Below are positions 9,379 through 21,136 of a DNA stretch of 64,000 nucleotides, one piece after another. The stretch covers positions 1,612,001 through 1,676,000 of the forward strand of contig JAVTLE010000016.1 in NCBI GenBank assembly GCA_033439295.1. The letters are read 5' to 3'. Numbering within the stretch: position 1 is the first letter of the stretch; each line of letters opens with the position of its first letter. Under the pieces are notes generated by a model, which saw only the letters and a program-made list of their open reading frames with translations, searched no databases and was not told the origin of the DNA. Position numbers and translations under genes: made by a program. Source of the DNA: Deuterostichococcus epilithicus (lineage: Eukaryota > Chlorophyta > Trebouxiophyceae > Prasiolales > Stichococcaceae).

Positions 9379-12235
9379 ATGCGTGCCGGCGCAGTGCCAC
9401 TGCTGTTGACCGCTGCTGCCCTGCTGCTCGGTCAGCTCCCAGGCAGCCATGGACACGCCTATCTCATGGTGCGCACTCATCGCAGACGTGAGACCCGTCG
9501 TTGTCCCCTGTCCGTACGTACTGCCTGAGGTCTGCGCCAAAATTGGGTCTGCCTCAGCGCGGGCAGCAGTTGCCAGGACCTGCAAGTGCTGCGTTGCGCA
9601 GTAAGGCATTGAATGAAAAACCATGCATCTCATCAGCCACCCTGCCGTGCTGATAAGCCTTCCTCGAGCTTCCTGCAGGTCCCCGCGGCCCGCAATTGGC
9701 TCTATGCGCACACCCAGAACTTCTACGACGAGATGAGCCTCAACAAGATTGGCAGCGGCCTGTGCGGCGGGCAGCAGCCAGGCGACACCCGCTTCAGCGT
9801 GGCACCCATCAACCCGCAGAGCCCCATGGACGGCATCTTTGCTCGCGGCACCACCACAGCCACCTACACTGAGGTGGGCGGGCCTGCCTCCACTTCACGC
9901 ATGGCCTCGCATCGCACATCGGCGCAGCTGCTGCAACAGCATCTCCCGTGCTCGGCAAAGAATTTCAGTGTTTCTTGGCTTTGGGGTCTGCAGCGATGGT
10001 GCAACTGCGATGGCAGGCAGGCAGACGTCAAGCCTGGTGATGTTTACATGGTTGAGCGACATCCGGCCTGCTGACTGCTGCTCCGGTGCTGGCTCACGCA
10101 CAGGGCCAGGTGTTCCAGATCCGCGTGCACATGTCGACGGCGCACTGGGGGCGGTTTGAGCTGCGCCTGTGCCCGCTGTCCGACCCGTCGCTGGTCACCG
10201 AGAATGCACAGTTCACAGAGGCTTGCCTCGCGGCGCACCAAGTGTACCTGGCGCCCAACGCCACCCAGCCAGGTGAGGGCCCGAGCGCCGGAAGTTGTGG
10301 ACACCCTGTGAACCCCAGCCGTGGTGTCACCCGTGGCCAAATGACAGAGCAGCCTCTGATGCCCAGCGCCAGAGCTTCAGCAGACAAGCGCACCAGGGCG
10401 CTGCAAGCCCATGACGACCCCTTCTCCCGGACCTTTCGGATTCGGATTGCTGGCTCCGTGGGTTCAAGTGTGCATGGCATGCCGCGCCTTGTACAGAAAT
10501 CACTGTCACTTCGATGCGTAGTCGTCATCTGTCGCTGTGCAGGGCTGTCGGACCTGCGCAATGGCCCGGAAAAATACTACTACTTCACGCCGCCGGACCA
10601 GACCGCGCCCGACGTGTACACCTCCTTCGTGCTGCCGCCAGGCGTGACATGCGAGCGCTGCGTGATGCAGTGGCGCTGGGTTACAGGAAATTCCTGCTAT
10701 CGTGCGTCCTTGAACCAGCCCTATGTATGCCAACCCGCCTGGCGCCCTGCCTCAGGGGCCACCGACTGACATTCTACCTAGGGCATCAGAGCATCACCCT
10801 GACCAGAGCACCACCCCGACCAGAGCCCTGCGCAACACTGCACCATGTGCGCCAAATGTTGCTGTGCGGCCACTGAGTTCTGCGCTGCTGTGTGTATCGC
10901 AGCCCCGGGCACCAACTTCACATACGTCCAGCAGATCACCTACAACCTGCCGGCCTGCAACCCCAGCAACTACCTCGACCCGACCCAGCTGCCGCCTGAG
11001 AAATTGTGCGTCTCCTGACGCGCTGCTCGTGTGTTGTCTACTTTCCGACGCTTGCGATTGACGATGTCAGCTGCAGGAGTGCAGACCTACTGACATGCAG
11101 CTCTTTGACTCTGCAGCTGGAACTGCGCGGACATCAGGATCAAGTGCGCACACTTGCCTTCAAACCTTCCCATTGCCGGTCCCTGCCTGGCCGCCTGCTC
11201 CTTGAGTGGAGGCCTGCTCAGCCCCAGCGCCATGCTTCATGTCTATAGACGCAGCTCTCCTCCAAAGGCTCCGCACATCACGAGCTTGATTCACCGTGCT
11301 ACCAGCCCCGGGGACCGCCGCCTGACGCTGCATCTTGTCTCCCAATCTGCAGCGCCAACACGGGGCAGGATTCGCCACCGCCACCGCCGCCGCCGCCGCA
11401 GCCGCCACTGCCGCCACCGCCGCCGCCAGGCGTGGCGCCGCCTCNCTCTCCGCCGGCGCGTGAGCCGCCCAGCCCGCCCAATCCGCCTGCGCTGCCGCCA
11501 CCGCCCAACCCGCCCTTTGCGCCCTTCACGGACGAGCTGTTCATGTCGCCGCCGCCCGCCGGTGCCGGTGCTAGCGCCGGCGATGGCGCCGCCGATACCG
11601 CCGCACCGACCCTGCATCCCACCGCAAAACCTACCAAGAAGCCCACCAAAAAGCCCACCAGAAAGCCGACGCGCAAGCCGACGAAGAAGCGCCCAACAAA
11701 GAAGGTGAAGCCCACCAAAAAGCGGCCGACGAAAAAGCAGCCGACGCGCAAGCCCACCAAAAAGCCAACAAAGCGGCCTACGGCTCGCAAGACGCTCGCG
11801 CCGACAGCGGCCCCGACAGCAGCGCCGACGGCGGTCCCGACGGTTGCCCCGACAGCAGCGCCGGTGACGGTCACAGACGCTCCGACTGCAGAGCCGGCGC
11901 TTGTCACAGACGCGCCAACAGCGGAGCCGGGTACAGCCACGCCGACAAATGCGGACGGTCAAAAGGTCGCCAGCATGTGGCAGCAGTGTGGTGAGGCTTT
12001 GCTGCTGACTGCTGCGACATGCCAATGTTACACGAGCAATCAAGTGATACAGAGTTGCCACATCGCATGTAGAGCGAGCATGGATGCTGAAATGCTGACA
12101 TCACGCTGGCTTGCAGGCGGGCGGTGGGGCAACGTTGCATTTGCAGACGATGGGGCATGGGGCGACACCGTGTGCGCTGACGCAACCACTTGCCAGCGAT
12201 TGAGTAGCGACTATTGGTCCGTTCTTGGTCGTTGA
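9379..12235 (+). CDS. Secreted AA15-like lytic polysaccharide monooxygenase with Pro-rich linker and CBM1-like tail
   Basis: Exon 1 is a signal peptide (AVPLLLTAAALLLGQLPGS) followed by HGHAYLM; exon 2 continues VPAARNWLYAHTQNFYDEM. A histidine at or next to the cleavage site fits the copper 'histidine brace' of LPMOs. Further exons give QVFQIRVHMSTAHWGRFELR, YYYFTPPDQTAPDVYTSFVL, CERCVMQWRWVTGNS and, across a split codon, FWNCADIRIK; this CxxCxxQWRYxTGNS and WNCADI layout is typical of AA15 enzymes. LPMOs oxidatively cut cellulose or chitin outside the cell. The tail is a polyproline run, a Lys-Pro-Thr repeat (about 11620-11790), Ala/Pro/Thr repeats, then WQQCG joined to GGRWGN and CADATTCQRLSSDYW, a CBM1-like cellulose-binding module. 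It ends YWSVLGR, without the usual last Cys. One ambiguous base lies at 11445. Confidence 0.85.
11623..11790 (+). repeat. Coding Lys-Pro-Thr repeat in the LPMO linker
   Basis: The linker repeats units such as KPTKKPT and RKPTRKPT over roughly 55 residues, giving a strongly basic spacer between the catalytic domain and the CBM1-like module. It is followed by a Thr/Ala/Pro-rich stretch (APTAAPTAAPTAV). Such linkers are probably extended, possibly glycosylated and attracted to acidic wall polysaccharides; that is inference. Confidence 0.85.
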
Positions 12236-13180
12236 GACTCCGACAACGCATCTGTATGGCATTGCCAGTCTTGCAGCAGTGTGATGTTTTCAGGCTATCA
12301 GCTGATGCTGCACTGCATTGCAGTCATGCCTGACGCAGCTGCTGTGCTGCGCGCAGGCAATGCCGGCCATGAGTCACAGGCACTGGCACAGGCACGTGAG
12401 AGCCTGTAGCAGGCAATTGTTGTGCCGCCGCCATTGTTGAGCACGGCTGTTGCTTCAGTCAAGAGACTTTAGTTTGATAGCTAGCTAAAGCTGCTCTTCT
12501 TGCAGCGCTATTGATTTCAGCTCCTGGCAGGTACAAGAATTGAATTGCCGACGAAGTATGGTTCAGAGCCTCGAGCTCTGGGGCGCTTTGATTTGAGACA
12601 CTACCGCCTTGATTCTGGCTGAGCAGCGCCGCATTCTGCAGGCCTGCGGTCTGCGGCATGCGGCATCGCATTAACTTTTTTGTGCAGTGATGAGCTGACT
12701 TTCGACGGGTGGCTTCAGCGAGTGAGGGTAGAGCATCAGGTACTGCCAAGATTTGCACTGTTTCGAACTGAGTACTGCCGCTTGTAGTAGACATACGAAA
12801 GGCTGCAGATACCTGCTGGTAAAGCACATCGGTATATAAATGGTACATCTGCCCAAGAAGCAATGGTCACACCGCAAGTTTCGCTGCACACAGTTTCCCG
12901 TTCCGGCGCAGCCAAGGAGCTACCGTCCATGCTGTCCCATGCCGCCCACGCTTTACACCGCCTGCTCCATGGCCTGCGAGTTGCAGGAGCACAGCATCAG
13001 CGGCCCCCAGGCAACGAGTGCAGCAGGTCCACCCGGTCGGACGCGACAGCCACTGGAGGCGCCTCCGCACGTTCCGTGCGTCTGACGCGACGCGCGACGG
13101 CGCAGCAGCCCCTCATGCTGCAGTGCACGGGGTGCCAAGCTGGTGGGTTTTACACATCAAAAAATACACACACACAAAAA
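12236..13180. other. Intergenic, no gene seen
   Basis: This holds the 3' regions of two converging genes (LPMO on plus, ATPase on minus). A minus-strand frame of about 130 residues at 12459-12863 has no recognisable motif and is not called. Confidence 0.4.
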
Positions 13181-16100
13181 TCACACCTTGTTGACTGCCA
13201 CCTCCATGTCCTGGGCGGTGATCTCGCCCTTCGGATTGGCCTCGATCCGCGAGAACATCTCAGTCTGCACGACACAGAGGCAGCGGGCGCTGGGTGCTCC
13301 CGTCCTGTCAGAGTCGGCACACCGCAAACAGGCGGACGAGCAACGTCGCACCGAGCACCGCTTGTGCTGCCACCAGCCGACACTTCGACGGGGAGCAGGG
13401 CGGCGGGCGGGCGCTTGCGGTGGGAGCGTCACTGCCGCTGACATGCCGAGAGGCCACAAGACCGAGAGCCTGGAAGATGCAGCAGAAGGCTCAGCAGCAG
13501 AGAGCTCGTCAGACGGCTCGCAACCCGCACCATCATGATCATGAGCTCCCGCGGCGTCTGCAGCCGCCCGATGTAGCTGGAAAAGTCCTCCACCTTGACC
13601 TGCGTTCAAGGTAGTAGGGTTTAGAGTTTTAGGGTTTTAGGGTTTGCTGGGCTTTGATGAGTGAGAAATGGTTCAGAGGCGACAGTGCAGCCTGCCACCC
13701 AGGTGCCGACAGGACGAGCCGCGGAGTCCCGATAGGCTAGCGTTCGCCGCAGGGGCGGTGACTGTCGTTCCCCGCCCCAGATGGCGGCTGGTATGATGCC
13801 CTCGTGACCGCAATCAGTTTCCCAGTCGGTCCCGATGCGACAAGCCCCAGGTCAGGCGCACCTTGTTGAAGAGGTCCGAGAAGGACGAGCTCGGCGCGTC
13901 GCTCGGCGCCGTCACCGGCGACTCCCACAGCGCATCGTCCTCCCCTGCAGCTCGGGTTGTGTTGGCACTGAGACTCATTGGCATTGCAGGATGAATGCTG
14001 GCGGCGCAGTGTCCGGATGCTGCTGGTGCGGACGGCTGCTGCGCTGTCTCTTCACAGTTTGTAGCATGGCAGCATGCACAAGGGTGGATCTTGACACGCA
14101 GCCGCCGGCCACCAGGGCGCAGACGCCAGGCTGCCCGGCTTCAAGACGGCACCGGGACCGAGCGTGGCAGGATCTGATCAACAGGGCGAACCGGACCATG
14201 TGCTGCTGTGTCGGATGCTCACCAATAGCGTGGGAGCGGGCGGCCCGTTGCGCCGCCAGGAACCGGCGGTTTGCCTGCGCCGGGAACGGAGACCTATCAA
14301 TGCAGATGTTCAGCGCGGCAACAGCCCAGGAGCACCTTCAGCGTGTCGCATGGCGGCCCCAGGCTGCAGCGCTTGCCGTGGCACACATCAGGATGCTGCC
14401 ATCTGCTGTGATTCGCCTTGGTTCATGCCATATCTTCAGCACAGCCATTTCAAGATCCAAAGATACTTCGAGTTCCAAGAGGTCCAGCCTCGCGATGTCA
14501 CCACCCACCAGCTCCTCCAGCTGATGCCGCGACCAGGTGAGGTCGCGCACGAAGTGCCGGTCGAAGCGCGCCTCCTGCGAAAAGCAGGTGAACCGGGAGT
14601 AGGGGCACTGTGGCAGCTCAGGGGCGACGCAGCAGGTGCACACACTGAAGCAGTGCGGCAGGCGGCGCGGGCATTGGGGCTGCTGTGCCAGATGCAGGTC
14701 GCAGATGCAACACACGACGCACGGTCAGTCAGGTCACCTTGAGGGTCTTGTCAGTGTTGAGGTCCAGCGCAAGGCGCGAGTCCGGGAAGAAAAAGTGCAG
14801 CCGGCCTGCAGCCCAGCAACGAGGGCGGTCGCACGCAAAGGGCCACGCCAGCGAAGCGGTGCGACGGGAGCCGCCTCCAACCACCGAGCGCGCCGCTGGT
14901 GAGCCTCGCGGCGGCTCTCGACACGAGCACACGGCACCCAGGAGCTCCGGTGGCGAGCGTGTCATGGCCAGCGCTCGGGCGCCATGAGGCAGGAAGAGGA
15001 GCTTGTGAGATGCGCGCACCGAAGTTGAGGAGGTCGTTGCGGCAGACCTCCCGCGCAAAGGCCTTGATGGCGCCCGGGTACTGTACCGGGTCCAGCAGCA
15101 CCACCTGAAAGTGACCCGGATTTCAACAGGTGTTGCGATGATTGGCTGATGTCGAGACGCAGACTACAGGCAGAGCCATTCGTGAGAACGAGCTGAGGTC
15201 GGCGCATGCCCACTGCTGGACACGGACTGTGATGGCCAGGCGCTCGAAGTCGGCCCCCTGGACTTTCTGCACGGGGGCAAGCCACGGCGGGGAGGCATTG
15301 GGGCCTGGGACAGTGCAGACAGCGCAATAGCAGCAGCAGAGAGACCGCTCACCTCGTCGAAGCAGTCGCCGAAGACGGCGACGGAGTCGTAGTTGCACAG
15401 CTTGACGAGGGAGGTCAGCAGCTCCAGCTTCTGGTGCGCACTCACGCCGAGGCACTGCCGCCTGATGGTGTCCACCTTGTCCTGTGCGAATTGATCACAG
15501 GTGCTCCTTCAGGGAGGCTGGTCAAGGGCTACCATGGGAAGCGGCCACAGCAGTTCCAGCTGCGCCGAAGCACTGCCGCCTGATGGTGTCCACCTTGTCC
15601 TGTGCTATGTGAAACCACAGGGGGAGGGTGTCAGAGCTCCTGGTGCATGGTCATGCCGCAACACTGCCGCCGGATGGTGACCGGCTTGTCCTCAACACAA
15701 CATCACCCAGGAGGGGGGGGCCATCAGAACAGTGGGTCACCACCATGCCTGCTGGCTGAGCAGCACGCTCCTTTGATGGACCTCCGCATCAAGCTGCACT
15801 CCACCATGCTGCGCTGCTGCCAGCACCACGTGGCCTAGCGGCGCCGAGCCGACAACCACCGGCTGGTGGGGTGGCAAGATGCCGTGCAGCCGCTGCTGTG
15901 CGTTAATGTGCACAGTACTGTTGTGCACATGCAGGCCTAGCGCCAGTGAAGGGTGCGATGGACGAGGACCTCCTCACGTGGCTGCTGAACAGGTGGCGCA
16001 GGAGATGCGCCATGAGCCGCGGGTCGCGCTGCTTGACGATGCGGATGTTGCGCTGCAGGGCCACCGCCCGCTCCAGGGCCGCTCGTTGGGCGGAGGCACG

Positions 16101-18141
16101 CCAGTAGTACACCCCCGCCAGACCGCCCGCCGCCACCAGCGCCCCCGTCAGCCGCGGGTGCGCGCCCACCTTGTTTGGAGGAATGGGCAGAACAGGGTCC
16201 GACTCCATTGCAGCTGCTTCACAGCGTGATATGTCTAGGTGCTGCAGGAACGACGTGTGAGCTCGGACGACAGGGCTAGCGTGCATGAAATGCGCGCTGC
16301 AATGATGAGGCACGCTTGGCGCAGGGTGCACCCTCACCGCGGGCGCAGAGGAGCCAACTTGGTCCCACAGCGCGGTGAAGGGCGCCGCCATGGCGTCTGC
16401 CGCCGCCTCACTGCGCGCCGCCAACACAGCGCCTGCCAGGCAGTGAGGCGGACTGAACAGGGGTCACACCCTGGTCACTGGCGCCCGACCAGTCCCTGTG
16501 CGCAACTGCCGCACTTGACCAGCGATGCTAACAGTCTTTCGGCGGCAGGGGCCGTCGGGTGTGCATGGCACACCACCCAGCTGGCAGGCAAGACCGAGCA
16601 CGCAGCCGGAAGCAGACCAGGGGTGCCAGGGCTGCCGCTCACCGGTGGCGAGGGTGGCGGTCGCGCCGACGGCCACCGCCACCTCGGTGCTGTACTGTTT
16701 GTGTAGCAGCGCGCGCCGCAGCACCGCCAGGCTGGCGCTGTCCGTGTTTGCATACAGGTGCGCCAGTACCAGCAACTGCCTCGAGCCCCGTGGGTCCTGC
16801 GCACAGGACCCAGGTTGGTACGAGTTAAGCACAGCATGAGCCAGGCTCTGCATCCTTGCGGTTCCCTGTTGGTCCGGTGCGGAGCGTTGCAGGGTTGGCG
16901 TGCCAGTGTTCGAGCATGTTTCTGGGTCGCCTGCCGTGCAAGTGTGCTGCTGCTGCATCTGGCCAACGACCAATGAAGTCGGCAGCTAGGAGCAGGGGCA
17001 GCGATAGGGCCGCAATCTGACCAGACATGGCCTTGGGTCCATGACAGCAAACAGATCTTCGCTTTTCACGGGCGACCGATTCGAGCTGCAGTTTTGGACG
17101 CACCGCCTTGACGCGCTCCAGCATGGCGCGGCCCTCGGGGTCGTTGGGCGACGTCATAGCCTCCACCAGCTCCGTTGCCGCAAAGCACAGGATGCAGTCC
17201 ACCATGTCTGCTGACCGCCAGTTCTCGGCTGCGAGTGTCACCGGTGCAGCTGCGTCAGATGATGCAACCACGCGCAGCGCCTCGCAAGCGCGGCAGCAAC
17301 ACGAACATGCAAGGGTGCAAGGCCTGGTCTCTCGAGCACAGCAATGCGGTGAGCAAGGCAAGGTTATGCTCATGTTGAGCCACTCGCCAAAGTGCGCGTC
17401 CCAGTTGTCATCTGTGCAACGGATGGTCTCCTGCACAATCCACATCGTCGCCGTCAGAAAAGCACAAGCCCAGCCCTCCGCAAGGCAGCACATCTAGGCG
17501 TGCATCCAAGATTGCAGATGCCGTCATGCAGAACATGTGGCGTGATCCTACCTGGAAGGTGCGCAGGCATGCGGTCATGTGCCCAGGACGGCATAGGTCC
17601 ACCATGAAGTGCCCTCGCGAGTGGCCCGCAGCCACGGCGTGCTCATTGTAGTCGTAGTACGCATCCTGCATCTGCGTAAACGTGAAGCAGATACATGTTA
17701 GTTGATGGTCGAACTGCCAGGTGTTGTATGGATAGACGGCGCTGGACTGGCAAGCTCATCGCATTCACTTTGCAATTTGGCGTTTGGTCCCAGGCTCACC
17801 GAAGCATGAGCAACTAGTCAGAGGTGAGCTGCATGAAGTCAACTGCCGCTGCTGCCGCACCTGCATCCTGATGGTCGTCTTGCCGGAGCCGCGCCGCCCA
17901 AACAGCAGGTACGTCTGATCTGTGAGACAAATGTGACAGCAGCGTTCAGCCCTATGCCTCCTTCAGCTCAAGCTTCGCACCAGCAATTGCATGTCGAGTG
18001 CGAACCTGACGGTGAGAATCCCTGCAGGTCGGAGTGTGTATACAGCGATGTCGAGTCCAGGTGCGTCTTTTCTGCGGTTCTGTCGGTGAACGGGTTGCGA
18101 GCAAGGCCCAGCCCCCGCAGCAAGTCAGTTGACGGAGCCAT
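13181..18141 (-). CDS. P-loop ATPase-like protein of unknown function, many exons
   Basis: The start is placed at 18139-18141: [20 protein letters not shown], then [19 protein letters not shown]. The next exon carries a clear Walker A motif in [20 protein letters not shown]. Later exons read [105 protein letters not shown] (possible membrane helix), [58 protein letters not shown] and [19 protein letters not shown]. The last exon ends [15 protein letters not shown] with stop 13181-13183. A Walker B motif was not located with confidence. I do not recognise a named family; it looks like a conserved AAA-like or STAND-like NTPase, possibly membrane-attached. It is divergent from TAP46. Its introns hold echo copies of one exon and a telomere-like run. 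Confidence 0.7.
13614..13644. repeat. Short interstitial telomere-like run
   Basis: The stretch reads as TAGGGTTTAGAG, then two TTTTAGGG units, then TTT. TTTTAGGG is the Chlamydomonas-type telomere unit and TTTAGGG the plant/chlorellalean type. It lies in an intron of the ATPase gene, far from any visible chromosome end. Confidence 0.7.
15452..15696 (-). repeat. Exon-edge echo: three copies of an acceptor plus exon start, one identical
   Basis: The real ATPase exon edge lies at 15452-15487 and reads, on the minus strand, GCACAG then GACAAGGTGGACACCATC. A second copy at 15570-15605 is identical over all 36 bases, including the acceptor. A third at about 15661-15696 is diverged but keeps GGCGGCAGTG and an AG before GACAAG. 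Both extra copies lie upstream in gene direction, inside the intron. The identical copy offers an intact alternative acceptor, though its downstream sequence differs. Confidence 0.9.
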
Positions 18142-18395
18142 GTTCGCAGTTCGATACGATGATGCTCAAACACTTGGCAGATGCCACGACTCCTGGTGCG
18201 ACGCTGTGCGCGCACCGCGATGTAGCGAGCAAGGCCTGTGCCGCACACGCAAACACAGAATACGATTTATAAGCAAGAACCCGGATAGGTGCTGAAACCT
18301 GCAGAGAGGCACGTGACCGAAGCTTGCTATGCTGGCTCACTGGCCCTGCAGAATGACGTTTACACACGTTACATGTACCCAAACAAACAAGCGAA
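18142..18395. promoter_or_regulatory. Divergent promoter region between the ATPase gene and TAP46
   Basis: About 250 bases separate the two start codons (18141 on minus, 18396 on plus), so both promoters must lie here or overlap the 5' exons. No clear TATA box or repeat element was recognised. Confidence 0.5.
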
Positions 18396-21136
18396 ATGTC
18401 GGAGCCTGGAGCCGAGATCGACCCAGAGGTGCTGTCCACGCTCGTGCGTGATTTCAAGTTTGAATGCGCAGGTGCGCAGCGCATGGCCGGCCACATGACG
18501 TCGCCGTGCACCCGCGCAGGGCCAGCCGCTGCAGGCGCTATTCTCCAGGGCACAAGCTCTGTTCGCCCAAGCGGAGGGCGGCTCGGCGCGCATGGCAGAC
18601 GAGGGTATTGACCTGCTGCGCCGCTGCGCAGATGCAGTGGACCGCCTCGCTCTATTTTCCAGGTACAGGATCGAGATTCAGGAGTACATTGAGCCGAGCA
18701 CAGAAATCGTTCTTCATTTGTGGCAATGAGGCTGCGGATCGGGCTGGCGACCTGGAGTGCATGTCATACCTGACGGCAGCTCTGCAAAGGGCTCCGCTGC
18801 TGATGGAGCCTGCGCCGGCGTGCAGCAACGAGGAGAAGGACGACCTTGCGACGCCGGACCTGAAGTACCTGGCCATACCCTACCTGCACGGGGAGCTGGC
18901 CGCGCGCGGCGCCGCCACGGACATGCAGGAGCGCCTCGCGTCGCTGCAGGAGTCCAGCCAGCAGTACCTGCGGTGAGCATGCAGGTTCACCCGCAACTCG
19001 TGTCATGTTCCTCTTGAGCGTCTATCATCATGAGCGCCTTGCGACGCTGCAGGGGCTGGCCAGCAGTGTACGCAGTGACCATGCACAACATGACAGAGAG
19101 CGCAGGCTTTGGGATGCACGTGCGACTTGTGTTTCGCGCCCCATGCGAGACCCCACATGCTGGCACGCCCCAGCGACACTGACAATCTGCGCAGCCCCTA
19201 CAGCGGCGCGTTCTGCCCATGGCGGCACAGCTGCCTGTATCTTGGCATGTACGTGCTCAACACCCCGCGCGCTCTCAAAGGGGAAGACAACTCTATGCTC
19301 CTCCATCCTACAGATTTGCTGGCTCACTGCCACGCATGTGCCATGCTGTCAGGTTCCTGCACCGCATGCAGCAGTACGGGCTGCTGGAGATGACCTGCTT
19401 GGCGGCGTTCGACCGGCTGGAGGCGGGCGAGAGGGCCGACCCCACCACCACCCGCGCCTCTAAGATTGCCGTGTTCAAGATGTGAGAGGACCTCCATGCA
19501 ACTGACTGCTGCTGCCTGGTTGACGGGCAAGAGAATGCCGCCTCGCCGTCGTCCAGACCATCATCTGCGCTGCACCCCAATGGACCTGCAAATTTCAATA
19601 TAAAACCGGAGGGACGGAAGGGGCTGGCTGACGAGTGCCTGACGCGACATGGCGTCGTTGGCACCATCCACATGTCGTCCTGGTGGAAGCGATGCAGGCA
19701 GGAAGGCTCAGATATTTTTGTTCTCCCCACGCAGGGAACGGGACGTGACGGCGCAGCTGCAGGCGATCAACCGGCGGCGGCTGGAGTCGCAGCACCTGCC
19801 GGAGCTGGATGACGACGAAGATGGGGACGGTGCCGGAACAGCGCCTGCAGACGAGGAGGCGGAGCGCGAGGCGTGGTTCCTGCAGCTGGACCTGTACGCC
19901 ATCAAGGTAGGGTTTTGGGAAGGGGTTCCGCAAGTAAGGGAGAGTTTGGGAAAGAAGGCCGGGAGGGTGCAGGAAAGGGAGGCCAAGTATGCTGGCCAGA
20001 GTCTGCTGGTGCGTAGGGATGGGGGAACGATGCCATCTTGAGCCTGTGGATCTGCTGCATGCGACTTGCGAGCCTGTAATACTCCTCCAGCCTGTGAGGC
20101 TTAGCGGTTCAGAATTTGCATTTGTTCGCTGCTTTCATTGCGGCACTTGAGGATGAAATGATGTGTGAGTATCAAAGCCAACTCGCGGCACTCTCCCCTG
20201 GTGCAGGCGGTGCAGCAGCTGTCGTCCGCGCAGCAGGAAGCAGCGCTGCTGTCCGCTGCGGCGGCGATGCCGGAGCGCGAGCGGCAACAAGCGGCACGGT
20301 CCAACGCGCCGCCACCGGAGCTCATGAAGCAGCTGCTGGCGGCGGCGGGCGGACTGGACATGCAGCGGCAGCAGATACGGGAGGGGCTGCTGCGGCCCTC
20401 GCATGTGTTGCCCACCCGTACCCTCGCGCAGCAGGTGGGCGCTGACACCTGCATCGAGTATCGTCAGCAATCAGCAGGCAGGAAGCGCATCCGCACGCCG
20501 ACAAGTTGGCACAGCCGCTGTTGTGCGCCGGAATTGCGGAGCCGCATCTGTATAATGAAAGCTGTAGCGGCCCTGGGCATGTGCAGCCTACACTTGCTTC
20601 ACCACTGCCTTGAGGTCTGCGGCATCTTCGAGACTCCATGCCTGCTGTGTGTGCGCAGGCGGACATTGAGATCTCCCAGGCGCGCGAGGCGGCAGGGCGG
20701 CAGCAGGAAGCGGAGGCGGCCCGCGCCGCAAAGGGCAGTGACGACGAGGATGATGACGAGGCGGTCTTTCGGCAGCGCGCCATGGACGACTGGAAGGTTA
20801 GAGATCACCTGTTTTGTTTCGTGTTTCGTGTGTCATGTCTCTTGTCGAAGTTGCATGTGGCCTGCAGCTGTGGAGTGCATGTGCCTGGAAGGCTGCAGCA
20901 CTGCGTGCCGCGCAGGTTTGACTGTCGATCGTACCTTCGAGTCCCTCTCAGAAAGCTGCTCCGCCAAGAACAACAGATGGCCAGCCAGTTTCTGTTCGAA
21001 TGCTGTCTTTCACTTTCAAAGCGAGACTCGTGCAGTTCGATGTGCATGCCTGCTGTGTCCTTATGACAGCTCCTGCTGGCCGCAGGATGAGCATCCGACT
21101 GGGTGGGGCAACTCGAAGCTGCGGCCCACCGCCTGA
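18396..21136 (+). CDS. TAP46: TAP42/TAP46-family regulatory subunit of PP2A-type phosphatases
   Basis: Exon 1 reads MSEPGAEIDPEVLSTLVRDF and ends at a GTGCGC donor. Following exons give GQPLQALFSRAQALFAQAEG, DLLRRCADAVDRLALFS, DDLATPDLKYLAIPYLHGEL (a hallmark of the family), YLRFLHRMQQYGLLEMTCL across a junction, TRASKIAVFK, RERDVTAQLQAINRRRLE, an acidic stretch, PPPELMKQLLAAAGG, ADIEISQAREAAGRQQEAEA, then DDEDDDEAVFRQRAMDDWKD and finally HPTGWGNSKLRPTA, matching the conserved C-terminal NPRGxGNxxL-type motif. TAP46 binds PP2A-like catalytic subunits and works in TOR signalling in plants, as IGBP1/alpha-4 does in animals. The N-terminal half is expected to be an all-helical TPR-like domain. 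The stop is at 21134-21136. Confidence 0.9.

Noticed and set aside
12459-12863. A 134-residue minus-strand frame between the LPMO and ATPase genes
   Set aside because: No motif, no splice structure and ordinary intergenic composition.
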